Below are positions 14,085-20,615 of a stretch of 34,236 nucleotides of DNA, piece after piece. The notes under the pieces were generated by a model. The model was not told where the DNA came from and searched no databases. It saw only the letters and a list, made by a program, of their open reading frames with translations. Source of the DNA: JBAXAB01 sp043718245. GTDB taxonomy: Bacteria > Patescibacteriota > Minisyncoccia > Phycocordibacterales > CAIZLB01. The translations under genes and the position numbers were made by a program. Positions within the stretch are counted from its first letter, which is position 1. Every line of letters starts with the position of its first letter. Location: positions 1-34,236 of the forward strand of contig JAYSWB010000054.1 of assembly GCA_043718245.1 (NCBI GenBank), read 5' to 3'.

Positions 14085-15288
14085 ACAACCCCAAATTCCC
14101 ACTCGCCCTAAAATCCTTTTCCAAACTTTCTCCCTTACTTACAAACCGCATATAACCCGCCACCGCAATCATAATCGCATTATCAGTCGAATGCTCAATC
14201 TGTGGAACAAAGAGATTAATATCAATAAAATCTAACGCAGTCATTTTTTGAAAAGCCTCTCGAATATTTTCATTCGCAATGACACCACCACCGATAATAA
14301 GCGTGCGCACATTGTTATCAATCATTGCCGCTCGAGTTTTCTTCACCAACACCTCGGTCGCAGAATCCTCAAACTCTCTCGCAATATCTTCTTTATCAGT
14401 TTCGGAAAGTAAAGACATTTTTTTAACTAAATACAAAACCGCCGTTTTCAGTCCCGAAAAAGAAAAATCATAATCTTTTGTATTCAACATCGGACGAGGT
14501 AAAACTATGTCGGTATTTTTTTCTCTTTCTCTAGATTTTTTAGCTAGTAAAGAAATCTTTGGTCCACCTGGATATGGAAGTCCCAAAATTCTCGCAACCT
14601 TATCAAACGCCTCACCGACAGCATCATCCCTTGTTCTTCCAATAACAGAATATTCGTGCCAACTTTTTATTAAAACCAATTCAGTGTGTCCTCCAGAAAT
14701 TAAAAGTGCCAAAGCAGGGAAGGTGATATTTTGCGCACTATCAACCAACACCGAAACAATATGCCCCTCCATGTGATTTGTCGGAACCACTGAAATGTTC
14801 CAAATCGTTCCTAATGTTTTCGCAAAGTTTATTCCAACCCAAAGTGCAGGCTCGAGTCCCGGGCCTTGTGTAACGGCTATCACATCAATATTTGGCTTTT
14901 CAATTGTTTCGAAAAGCTTGATAACATCCTCGGCCATTTCATGCTCCATTTTTAGGGAGGTTAAAATACTAGATTTTTCTTCTTCCGAAAAAGTAGATTT
15001 CTTTTCTTTGTATAAACCTGCTTTTTTCAGCGCTTCAACAAAAATCGGCGTAATATTTTTACTATGTTCCCGTTTAGCAAGTGCTGGAAAAACACCACCG
15101 TGTTTAGCGTGGATTTCGATCTGAGATTGGAGGGCATTACCTAAAACCTTAATTTCAGGACCGTTATTTGAGGTATCAATTACGTCGCTTCCATTATAAA
15201 TAGCGGCACGTTCTCCAGCCTCAACGATACAAACCGCCGTCTCGTCACAGCTCGTTTCTATGCCTAAAACTATGGTTTTTTTACTCAT
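14083..15288 (-). CDS. tsaD: tRNA N6-threonylcarbamoyladenosine transferase TsaD
   Basis: 401 aa, longer than the usual 335-345. With TsaB/TsaE it makes the t6A modification at position 37 of ANN-decoding tRNAs. ASKHA motifs are present: LGIETSCDET at the start, NHMEGH (metal-binding histidines), LLISGGHTELV, GEAFDKVARILGLPYPGGP, FSFSGLKTAV, IGGGVIANENIR and the C-terminal STDNAIMIA. The additional length comes from two insertions: about 25 residues after the first strand (NGSDVIDTSNNGPE region) and about 45 between ALKKAGL and IDVIAVTQGPGL. I chose the ATG at 15286-15288 (MSKKTIVLGIETS) because the longer form overlaps the upstream gene by 19 bases. Confidence 0.96.
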   Translation of the reverse strand: MSKKTIVLGIETSCDETAVCIVEAGERAAIYNGSDVIDTSNNGPEIKVLGNALQSQIEIHAKHGGVFPALAKREHSKNITPIFVEALKKAGLYKEKKSTFSEEEKSSILTSLKMEHEMAEDVIKLFETIEKPNIDVIAVTQGPGLEPALWVGINFAKTLGTIWNISVVPTNHMEGHIVSVLVDSAQNITFPALALLISGGHTELVLIKSWHEYSVIGRTRDDAVGEAFDKVARILGLPYPGGPKISLLAKKSREREKNTDIVLPRPMLNTKDYDFSFSGLKTAVLYLVKKMSLLSETDKEDIAREFEDSATEVLVKKTRAAMIDNNVRTLIIGGGVIANENIREAFQKMTALDFIDINLFVPQIEHSTDNAIMIAVAGYMRFVSKGESLEKDFRASGNLGL

Positions 15289-15305
15289 GGGATCTCTAAT
15301 ATATA

Positions 15306-15920
15306 CTATTTTGTGCAAATCCAAAGGCCGTCACCTGTCGTGAGTTCTTCAACTTCCCATCCATTTTTAACTAGGTATACTTTAAAAGTTTCTAAGCGTT
15401 CTTTCATGTCAGTGGTGTTATCAACTATTAAAAAAGTTTTATCTGAAATTGCAGAATAAAGTGCCTCTAAATATTGAATAAAATTGGCACGGTTCGCGTC
15501 GAAAAACAATAAATCTACCTGCTTTACCTCATCAGCAATTTTCGGTATTGCAGTTTCAATTTCTTCTTCAAAAACTTCTACATTAATATTTGCTTTCTTA
15601 AAATAATCTTTAGCAATGTCCGATTTATACTTCCTCTTTTCAATTGTGCGTAGCTTTCCTTGGGTTTTTTTAAGTGCCAAGCCCATCCATACACCTGAAT
15701 ATCCAATACCCGTCCCAAGCTCAATAACATTCTTAATATTATTCTTCAAAATGAAATCATGTAAAAATTCTCCAGTTTCCGGAGAAACTGGCCATGGTCT
15801 GTCACCATAAACACCATCTTTATCAGTTAGATGTTGTCCTATTTCAATCTGAGAAGCAGAATACCAAACGAGTGTTTTGGATAGCTTTTCCAGTTCTTCT
15901 AAAATTTCTTTTCCTTCCAT
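15306..15920 (-). CDS. Class I SAM-dependent methyltransferase, O-methyltransferase (COMT-like) type
   Basis: 204 aa from the ATG at 15918-15920. SAM-binding motif I is IELGTGIGYS (about 66-75), followed by acidic TIEKRKY at the end of strand 2 and VDLLFFDANRANFIQYLEAL, the arrangement of the O-methyltransferase family 3. The substrate is unknown. This start has a good GAGG Shine-Dalgarno 5 bases upstream and sits one base after the stop of the preceding gene; a start at 15941 would overlap that gene. tsaD follows 17 bases downstream, so the three genes are probably one operon. Confidence 0.85.
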   Translation of the reverse strand: MEGKEILEELEKLSKTLVWYSASQIEIGQHLTDKDGVYGDRPWPVSPETGEFLHDFILKNNIKNVIELGTGIGYSGVWMGLALKKTQGKLRTIEKRKYKSDIAKDYFKKANINVEVFEEEIETAIPKIADEVKQVDLLFFDANRANFIQYLEALYSAISDKTFLIVDNTTDMKERLETFKVYLVKNGWEVEELTTGDGLWICTK

Positions 15921-15921
15921 C

Positions 15922-16143
15922 TTAACCTCTAGTGTAGTCAACGGGTGTAGTTGATGATGGCGCTTCTTCTTCTATACTTGGAAAACAGATATCACCAGTC
16001 ATGATGTCAAATTTGTCTCCTGGTGCACAAGATACTAGTGGGGGAGTTTTCACTGCTGTCATTGATAGGTAGGCCCAGATAATAAGAGCAGAAACTACGA
16101 TGACACCGAGAATCAGTATAGAGTTGGTTTTGATGTTTTTCAT
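15922..16143 (-). CDS. Small membrane-anchored protein, unknown function
   Basis: 73 aa from the ATG at 16141-16143. One membrane helix (about 8-29), then a short outside part with two cysteines in SCAPGDKFDIMTGDICF and a Ser/Thr/Pro tail. No family is recognised; the spaced cysteines could form a disulfide. A longer start (TVQ extension) is less likely because TATACT ends 6 bases before this ATG. First gene of the run leading into the methyltransferase and tsaD. Confidence 0.65.
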   Translation of the reverse strand: MKNIKTNSILILGVIVVSALIIWAYLSMTAVKTPPLVSCAPGDKFDIMTGDICFPSIEEEAPSSTTPVDYTRG

Positions 16144-16149
16144 TTGTAC

Positions 16150-16155
16150 AGTATA
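16150..16155 (-). promoter_or_regulatory. -10 element placed for a leaderless start
   Basis: TATACT on the minus strand ends 6 bases before the ATG at 16143. A weak -35 (TTACTA) lies at 16172-16177, 16 bases away. Confidence 0.5.
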
Positions 16156-16233
16156 GCACAAATTCCTAATTTAGTAAGGGAACTACCTTATCTTCGTCTA
16201 TTATAGGTATAACAAATAATAAGTTAAAAAAAC

Positions 16234-16599
16234 ATGAATTCATCATACACCTCATCAAGTACCAAGCCTCTTTATCGAGGAACTCAAATAGTTTGGTATA
16301 TTCTCGGTATTATAGAGGCCCTACTAGCGTTTCGATTTATTCTAAAGCTCCTTGGGGCAAATCCAGGAGCTGGCTTCACCAATTTTATTTACGGAATCAC
16401 CTATGTCTTTGCTAATCCATTTTTGTCGGTTTTTCGAAGTACCGAGATCGTTTCAGGTAGCATTTTCGAATGGACTTCACTTCTCGCGATGGTTGTATAT
16501 TGGATTGTGGCAATGGGTATAATCAATTTATTCTTTATGGGAAAGACAGTTTCAACACCTGAAGCAGCTGCCAAGATGGAAGTTGAAGAGAAGAGATAG
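16234..16599 (+). CDS. YggT-family membrane protein
   Basis: 121 aa with about three membrane helices. The pattern GIIEALLAFRFILKLLGANPGAGFTNFIYGIT...FANPFLSVFR matches the YggT family (helix, G-A-N-P, helix, P-F loop), whose function in bacteria is poorly defined; it has been linked to osmotic response and cell envelope. A Ser/Thr-rich N-terminus and an acidic C-terminal tail flank the core. TATAAC at 16208-16213 is a possible -10, with a 20-base A-rich leader. The stop codon abuts the stop of the convergent GerMN gene with no base between. Confidence 0.75.
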   Translation: MNSSYTSSSTKPLYRGTQIVWYILGIIEALLAFRFILKLLGANPGAGFTNFIYGITYVFANPFLSVFRSTEIVSGSIFEWTSLLAMVVYWIVAMGIINLFFMGKTVSTPEAAAKMEVEEKR

Positions 16600-17067
16600 T
16601 TAAAACTCGATTTTACCTTTAGGTGAAAATAATTCCACTGAACTGATGGTGGGGTATTGAGTGAGGGTGTCATTGAGGACGGCCATTAGGTGTCCGCTCT
16701 CGCAACTGCTAAGCGCACTGAGGGGTTTTCCTTTAGGGTCCATGTCGCTTTCAAGTGTTACTTTGGCGACACTATTTGTAATAGTAACTGATTTGTAAAC
16801 TCCATATCGAGCAAGTTCTTCATTGAAAAGTATTTTTAAAGATGCATCTGCAACGGCGGTTGTTTTTGGGACTTTGTATGTCACAGGGTAGGTAACTCTA
16901 CAGTCGCTTGTTTTCGCGACTTCTTTATTCTGGATGTACAAAGTTAGGACTGTTTGGTCTTTTGATGTCGCGGGGGGTGTTACTTTTGGTTTTGACTGAG
17001 AGGTGGTAAAGATTACTAATAAGATAGTAATGATGAATATGATGAGGGCGATGTTTAGTTTTTTCAT
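16600..17067 (-). CDS. Membrane-anchored GerMN-domain protein
   Basis: 155 aa. The N-terminal 20 residues are a membrane anchor or signal (MKKLNIALIIFIITILLVIF). Residues about 40-155 follow the GerMN pattern: VLTLYIQNKE, VTYKVPKTTAVADASLKILF, NSVAKVTLESD, HLMAVLNDTLTQYPTISSVELF and a final G-K-I-E-F. GerMN domains occur in spore germination and cell-envelope lipoproteins; no sporulation role is expected here. TATACT (17074-17079, minus strand) ends 6 bases before the ATG at 17065-17067, predicting a leaderless mRNA. Confidence 0.7.
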   Translation of the reverse strand: MKKLNIALIIFIITILLVIFTTSQSKPKVTPPATSKDQTVLTLYIQNKEVAKTSDCRVTYPVTYKVPKTTAVADASLKILFNEELARYGVYKSVTITNSVAKVTLESDMDPKGKPLSALSSCESGHLMAVLNDTLTQYPTISSVELFSPKGKIEF

Positions 17068-17073
17068 ATGTGA

Positions 17074-17110
17074 AGTATAGCAAAGTATGAATTTTCAATC
17101 ATGTTATAAT
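17074..17110. promoter_or_regulatory. Divergent -10 pair between the GerMN and DUF5872-like genes
   Basis: TATACT on the minus strand at 17074-17079 and TATAAT on the plus strand at 17105-17110 each end 6 bases before their own ATG (17067 and 17117). Only 49 bases separate the two start codons, so the two promoters must overlap. No convincing -35 is visible for either. Confidence 0.6.
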
Positions 17111-17116
17111 GACACC

Positions 17117-17485
17117 ATGAAAACAGCCACTCGTCTGAATCCACCTTTGTGGGAAGCCTGTAAAAAAGAAGCGGTATATAAAATGGGAAAGTTCTCTGCC
17201 CGCGCTATGCAGTACGCGGTTACTTTGTATAAAAAAAGAGGAGGGAAATATTCAGGGGTGAAAAGTCCAAAGAATAGTCTGACACTTTGGACCAAGGAAG
17301 ACTGGGGATATACAGGTGAAGAAAAGCGTAGTAGGTATTTGCCAAAGAAGGCTAGGGAGAGTTTAACGAGGGGAGAGAAAATTGCCACAGACAGGGCAAA
17401 GAATGCAGGGACGAGGGCGAATAAACAGTGGGTTCCGCAACCGAAAAAGATTGCGAAAAAGACGGCGAAATTTAGGTTGAAGTAG
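17117..17485 (+). CDS. Small basic protein resembling DUF5872
   Basis: 122 aa, rich in Lys and Arg. The part WEACKKEAVYKMGKFSARAMQ...YKKRGGKYSG and SPKNSLTLWTKEDWG resembles the small domain called DUF5872, found in giant viruses and some bacteria; this is from memory and not checked. The basic C-terminal part suggests nucleic acid binding. I took the ATG at 17117 rather than 17087 because TATAAT ends 6 bases before it. It is the last gene before the presumed left end of the mobile element, whose candidate junction begins one base after the stop codon. Confidence 0.6.
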   Translation: MKTATRLNPPLWEACKKEAVYKMGKFSARAMQYAVTLYKKRGGKYSGVKSPKNSLTLWTKEDWGYTGEEKRSRYLPKKARESLTRGEKIATDRAKNAGTRANKQWVPQPKKIAKKTAKFRLK

Positions 17486-17719
17486 CGGTGAGCCCAGTAT
17501 GCCTCGAATGGAACACCATGGAAAACTATGTGTTGAACTGGAAACAAGCAATGCAAACGATTGATCCTTCATATTTAATACTTAAGACGAGCTATGTATC
17601 ATAGGATATTTACAACAAAGAGGTGTGATAGAAGATACCTCAGAGTGTATGGAACAGTAGTTAGTATGAGTATATCGAGCGAAATTAAATCTGCTGAACC
17701 AGTGCAGTAAATCAAAACT
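17486..17719 (+). other. Gene-free left end of the mobile element, with a candidate attachment site
   Basis: No convincing gene in 234 bases. At 17487-17508 the sequence GGTGAGCCCA...TCGAA matches the 3' end of the tRNA-Glu gene (22267-22288) at 15 of 22 positions, including the first five bases GGTGA. Small inverted repeats lie at 17588-17600 (CTATG/CATAG) and about 17618-17641 (GAGGT/ACCTC). A short 21-codon frame from 17499 is probably chance. Confidence 0.35.
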
Positions 17720-18193
17720 ATGAATAACATCACACTTACCAAATCAGGTCCTGAGTCACTTCTTACAGAAGATTTGTCCTTACGAATAAGGACTCTCCTT
17801 TTACAAGGCAAGAAGATCAAAGAAATCCAGAAATGGTGCGGTATTAAACCTGGCACATGGGATAAGTGGTATTTTGAGAACCATAAGGATTTCAGGCAGA
17901 AAATTACTAATTGGAGGAAGGAACGTTTTCTCCAAAAATCCATTTCTAACATTGAAGAAATGCTTGAAATGGAAACAAGTCACGAAGTAAGACAAGGAGA
18001 ATACTCGGCTCGTATTACTGATCCGAGGCTCCTTAAAATCAAGCTGGAAGCCTCTAAGTTCGTATTAGAGAATTTCAAATCTGAAAAGGATAAACAAGCT
18101 ACCGAGCTTTCTGCTGACCGAATGAGGCGAGTTTTGGAGATATTTGAGATGAATAGGAGAGGTGTCTATACTCAAGACACCTTGAAGGAATAG
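17720..18193 (+). CDS. Helix-turn-helix protein resembling a phage terminase small subunit
   Basis: 157 aa. Residues about 18-60 (LSLRIRTLLLQGKKIKEIQKWCGIKPGTWDKWYFEN) look like a homeodomain-like helix-turn-helix, followed by long helices (FRQKITNWRKERFLQKSISNIEEMLEM) and a C-terminal part ITDPRLLKIKLEASKFVLENFKSEKDKQ. This layout is that of small terminase subunits that recognise phage DNA, and similar proteins occur in Patescibacteria prophage regions. No large terminase is present, so it may be a relic or a plain DNA-binding regulator. The family is uncertain. Confidence 0.55.
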   Translation: MNNITLTKSGPESLLTEDLSLRIRTLLLQGKKIKEIQKWCGIKPGTWDKWYFENHKDFRQKITNWRKERFLQKSISNIEEMLEMETSHEVRQGEYSARITDPRLLKIKLEASKFVLENFKSEKDKQATELSADRMRRVLEIFEMNRRGVYTQDTLKE

Positions 18194-18194
18194 T

Positions 18195-18740
18195 TTATGA
18201 ATTTCTTATTTCAGAAATCTTTGAATACAGATTTTGTGCATTCTCAATTGAGTAAAATGCTGTTGGCATATTATAGAAATTTCTCATCATAGGCCATCCA
18301 GGAATGTAAAAGTTTATAACTCCTTTTGAACCAAAAATAATGTCTCCTTTCCCTGAAGATTTAACATTAAGCTGTATGTCACCTAATTTTTTAAGGTCAA
18401 CAGATTTAAGTTCAATGCTTGATACGCCTTGTTGAACAAGAGCTCTTTTGTCTGTCAAAACATAATAAAGATTATTATATTCTTTATTTGCAACAAAAAA
18501 TCTACCAATGGTAATATATAGACCCATTAGGACGAAAAAACCTCCGAAGATAAGAAAGAAAAAGGGCGCACCACTTACCCATGCAGTAAATTCCCAAAAC
18601 AAAGCAAATGCAAACCAGACAAATGTAAAAGGTATGATAAACCAAGACGGTCCTTGAAATAAGAAAGATTTTTTATCAGGTTTTCCCTCCCAAATTACCT
18701 TTTCATCTGGTAATAGTTGGCTCTTAATAAATTCCGTCAT
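18195..18740 (-). CDS. Bacterial PH-domain membrane protein
   Basis: 181 aa. It starts with the typical LLPDEKVIWEGKPD motif of bacterial PH-domain (DUF304/YdbS-like) proteins, then has two membrane helices (about 30-80), then a beta-rich PH-like part (YYVLTDKRALVQQGV, ELKSVDLKKLGDIQL, GDIIFGSKGVINF). The function of such proteins is unclear; they are membrane-associated. The ATG follows the stop of the DUF4190-like gene by 2 bases, so the two form one operon on the minus strand inside the element. Confidence 0.75.
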   Translation of the reverse strand: MTEFIKSQLLPDEKVIWEGKPDKKSFLFQGPSWFIIPFTFVWFAFALFWEFTAWVSGAPFFFLIFGGFFVLMGLYITIGRFFVANKEYNNLYYVLTDKRALVQQGVSSIELKSVDLKKLGDIQLNVKSSGKGDIIFGSKGVINFYIPGWPMMRNFYNMPTAFYSIENAQNLYSKISEIRNS

Positions 18741-18742
18741 GT

Positions 18743-19276
18743 TTATTTATTAGGGAAAATATCATCATCAGTTCCGTATTCTCCATCAGGCCCTAGGCTT
18801 CTTAGGTCATAGCTTGAAGCATCCTTAGAAACTTCATAATGAAATGGCTTCATATAATGATCGCTAGGCCATACTTGGTAACCCGCATCTTTGAGTTCAG
18901 CTAGGGATTGAGGATATTTACCTGTTTTTGTCTTGTAGAGCTCAAGTAAGCCTGCATCTTGTGTAAACAATTGAGCACTCAATTCTTTTTTAGGTTGTTC
19001 AAATGGGCCACCTTTTGCGACAAAACCAAAATAGAATAGAGAGCCATACAGAGATACAGTCACAATTATTCCCAAAATACCTAAGATAATTCCTGCGGTA
19101 GAAAACCCCTTACCAGAATAAAGTCCCTTCTTAATTTTTGACTTTGCCACTATTCCAAAAATTATTGCTAACAAACCAAGCAAAAGCCCTACTAAAGGTA
19201 TGAATGAGGTAATTCCCAATACTAAACTTGCTGTGGCTAATCCTGACTTTGGTAGGTTTGTTGATTGTGGCTCCAT
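18743..19276 (-). CDS. DUF4190-like membrane domain fused to a GspG-type C-terminal domain
   Basis: 177 aa from the ATG at 19274-19276; a TTG start 13 codons earlier seems less likely. Two membrane helices (about 16-47 and 58-88) with a KSKIKKGLYSGKGFSTAGIILG turn resemble DUF4190 proteins. The C-terminal part (about 97-177) reads LLELYKTKTGKYPQSLAELKDAGY...YDLRSLGPDGEYGTDDDI, the soluble end of type II secretion major pseudopilins (GspG), including the calcium-binding DGxxGTDDD loop. The pseudopilin N-terminal helix and prepilin cleavage site are replaced by the DUF4190 helices, so it is not a normal pilin. It precedes the PH-domain gene in the same operon. Confidence 0.75.
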   Translation of the reverse strand: MEPQSTNLPKSGLATASLVLGITSFIPLVGLLLGLLAIIFGIVAKSKIKKGLYSGKGFSTAGIILGILGIIVTVSLYGSLFYFGFVAKGGPFEQPKKELSAQLFTQDAGLLELYKTKTGKYPQSLAELKDAGYQVWPSDHYMKPFHYEVSKDASSYDLRSLGPDGEYGTDDDIFPNK

Positions 19277-19342
19277 TTTGATGGCGTTATTAATATGTTC
19301 AGTAGTATGACACAATATGTAAAAAAATGCATGCTGAGCTAA

Positions 19343-19430
19343 CTACATATGGATTACTGCACTAGTGCACCAGATTTTATTGTTAATTTCCTTTAATTTA
19401 CATATGATAACTATGCACTCATGGTATATA
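19343..19430. promoter_or_regulatory. Divergent control region with repeated operator-like sites
   Basis: The pair TACATATG ... TGCACT occurs twice in direct orientation, at 19343-19362 and 19399-19419, 56 bases apart. The first copy contains the perfect palindrome TGCACTAGTGCA (19357-19368). A TATATA at 19425-19430 is a possible -10 for the plus-strand gene at 19447. The region separates the minus-strand PH/DUF4190 operon from the plus-strand operon leading to the recombinase, a likely place for a regulator to act. Confidence 0.45.
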
Positions 19431-19446
19431 AATCTTGAACGCCTCT

Positions 19447-19848
19447 ATGTTAAATCCATCCCAATTTTCACCTCATAAACTTAAAGAAATACAACAAGTT
19501 TTGAATGCTGTTTTGGACCACTTTTCTACTGCTAATGTATCTCAGAAGTTCAATAAAATATCTATATCTAACCTTAATGGAGTGTCCGAAGTGGAGGCTA
19601 CAAATGTCCTCAAGGAAATTAAAGGCGTTAGTGTTTTGAATGAATTTTACAAGAAGAAATTCGCTGGTATAGAGCTTGTATCTCCCAACCCAGAGAAATG
19701 GATTAAGCGAGAGATGGATGAAAATGGACTTGAAAAGACCGATCTCGGTAACTACCTATTTGTAAAAGTAGAAAATCAGGCGGTGCTTGATGAAATTAAA
19801 AACACCCTAAAAGGAGTTGATGAAATTTTAGGAGCCAAGATGATGTGA
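19447..19848 (+). CDS. Unknown protein in the mobile element
   Basis: 133 aa from the ATG at 19447; a TTG at 19435 in the same frame would add 4 residues. Soluble, mixed helix/strand composition, no membrane segment or known motif. It contains LNGVSEVEATNVLKEIKGVSVL and a later LGNYLFVKVENQAVLDEIKNTL; the first part could be a small winged-helix-like domain, but this is weak. Its stop codon overlaps a possible GTG start of the next gene (19845). Confidence 0.6.
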   Translation: MLNPSQFSPHKLKEIQQVLNAVLDHFSTANVSQKFNKISISNLNGVSEVEATNVLKEIKGVSVLNEFYKKKFAGIELVSPNPEKWIKREMDENGLEKTDLGNYLFVKVENQAVLDEIKNTLKGVDEILGAKMM

Positions 19849-19901
19849 TTAAGTCAGTTTGTATAAGTAGGGATGATGGTATTCATCTCAGGAGTAATCC
19901 T

Positions 19902-20153
19902 ATGAAAAGATATGAGGCGACGAAGAAGAGACTCGATCTCATTTTTTGCTTTTCTCAACAGACTTCATGGAGATTAGATGAGTTACAATTGGAAACAGGT
20001 TATTCCTTTGAAGGTGATACAAGTAAAGCAATAAAGAAAATAAATAGTCTTTTCAGAGAAAAAGTTGATCAATTAAATGACCTGATAATTCATACTGATT
20101 CATCAGGGTATAGACTAAACAAAGCTAAATATAATTTTGAATTTTTGGAGTAG
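19902..20153 (+). CDS. Unknown small protein in the mobile element
   Basis: 83 aa from the ATG at 19902, which is preceded by a clear AGGAG 10 bases upstream, one of the few Shine-Dalgarno sites in the window. A GTG start at 19845 would overlap the previous stop and add 19 residues. The sequence (MKRYEATKKRLDLIFCFSQQTSWRLDELQLETGY then KKINSLFREK and HTDSSGYRLN) suggests a winged helix-turn-helix fold with a C-terminal wing, so it may be a DNA-binding regulator. No family is recognised. Confidence 0.6.
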   Translation: MKRYEATKKRLDLIFCFSQQTSWRLDELQLETGYSFEGDTSKAIKKINSLFREKVDQLNDLIIHTDSSGYRLNKAKYNFEFLE

Positions 20154-20183
20154 ACCGTTACTAGGTGTTAATAACTCTTGTTG

Positions 20184-20208
20184 AAGTGCTAATTTAAGGC
20201 ACTTTTTG
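20184..20208 (+). terminator. Terminator between the small element genes and the recombinase operon
   Basis: Stem AAGTGC (20184-20189) / GCACTT (20199-20204) followed by a short T-run, 30 bases after the preceding stop codon. Confidence 0.6.
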
Positions 20209-20225
20209 CATATATGTTACCTAGC

Positions 20226-20396
20226 AAGCACCCAATTACGACCCGACCTATATTTGCGAGAATTGAGTAGTTGCTTATCTTGAACACAACCCAATAAGCC
20301 TATTGCTTACTTGGCAGGTGCCGTAAGGCGTTCAAGAACCTGCCCAGTAAAGAGTAGGTTTATGTCCAAGATGGACAGCAACAGGCTGTCATGGAC
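20226..20396 (+). ncRNA. Folded leader RNA with pseudoknot upstream of the recombinase operon
   Basis: This gene-free stretch is full of perfect complementary arms. TCTTGAAC (20278-20285) pairs with GTTCAAGA (20330-20337). GGCAGGT (20313-20319) pairs with ACCTGCC (20338-20344), crossing the first helix: an H-type pseudoknot with no unpaired base between the two 3' arms. GCC-GTAA-GGC (20320-20329) is a GNRA-loop hairpin that exactly fills the space. TAAGC/GCTTA (20295-20299/20305-20309) is another hairpin, and ACCTAT/GTAGGT (20246-20251/20354-20359) could close the domain. GACAGC/GCTGTC (20374-20379/20385-20390) ends directly at the ATG at 20391. I do not recognise a known RNA family. Confidence 0.6.
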
Positions 20397-20615
20397 TCAC
20401 TACTTAATCCCCAATCACTCATAGAACCACAAAAAGTCCCCTCTGAAGGATGTGTGTCTTTTGAGGAGTTCAAAAATACACTTGGTAAAACTGCCAATGA
20501 TTATTCAGATGATGAAATAGAAAAAATAAGAGTATTATTCGATTGCTTAGCGGAGGTAACTTTTGACAGTTGGCTCAAAAAAGTAAACAGCGGTATTATT
20601 AAAGAATTATCATGA
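20391..20615 (+). CDS. Small protein encoded directly before the recombinase
   Basis: 74 aa, acidic, soluble. The middle (YSDDEIEKIRVLFDCLAEVTFDSWLKK) is a helix-rich segment; small proteins of this sort often precede serine recombinases in Patescibacteria elements, but the function is unknown to me. Its stop overlaps the recombinase start as ATGA (20612-20615), so translation is coupled. The ATG at 20391 sits at the foot of a hairpin and can be paired with an upstream GTCCA, so initiation may be controlled by RNA folding. Confidence 0.65.
   Translation: MDSLLNPQSLIEPQKVPSEGCVSFEEFKNTLGKTANDYSDDEIEKIRVLFDCLAEVTFDSWLKKVNSGIIKELS

Noticed and set aside
17499..17564. A 21-codon frame in the left end of the element
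   Set aside because: Too short, no promoter or ribosome-binding site, and not in frame with any following sequence.
20226..20396. tmRNA, RNase P RNA or a group I intron as identity of the folded leader
   Set aside because: None of the conserved sequences I know for these (tmRNA tRNA-like ends, RNase P GAGGAAAGTCC, group I P7 region) is present.
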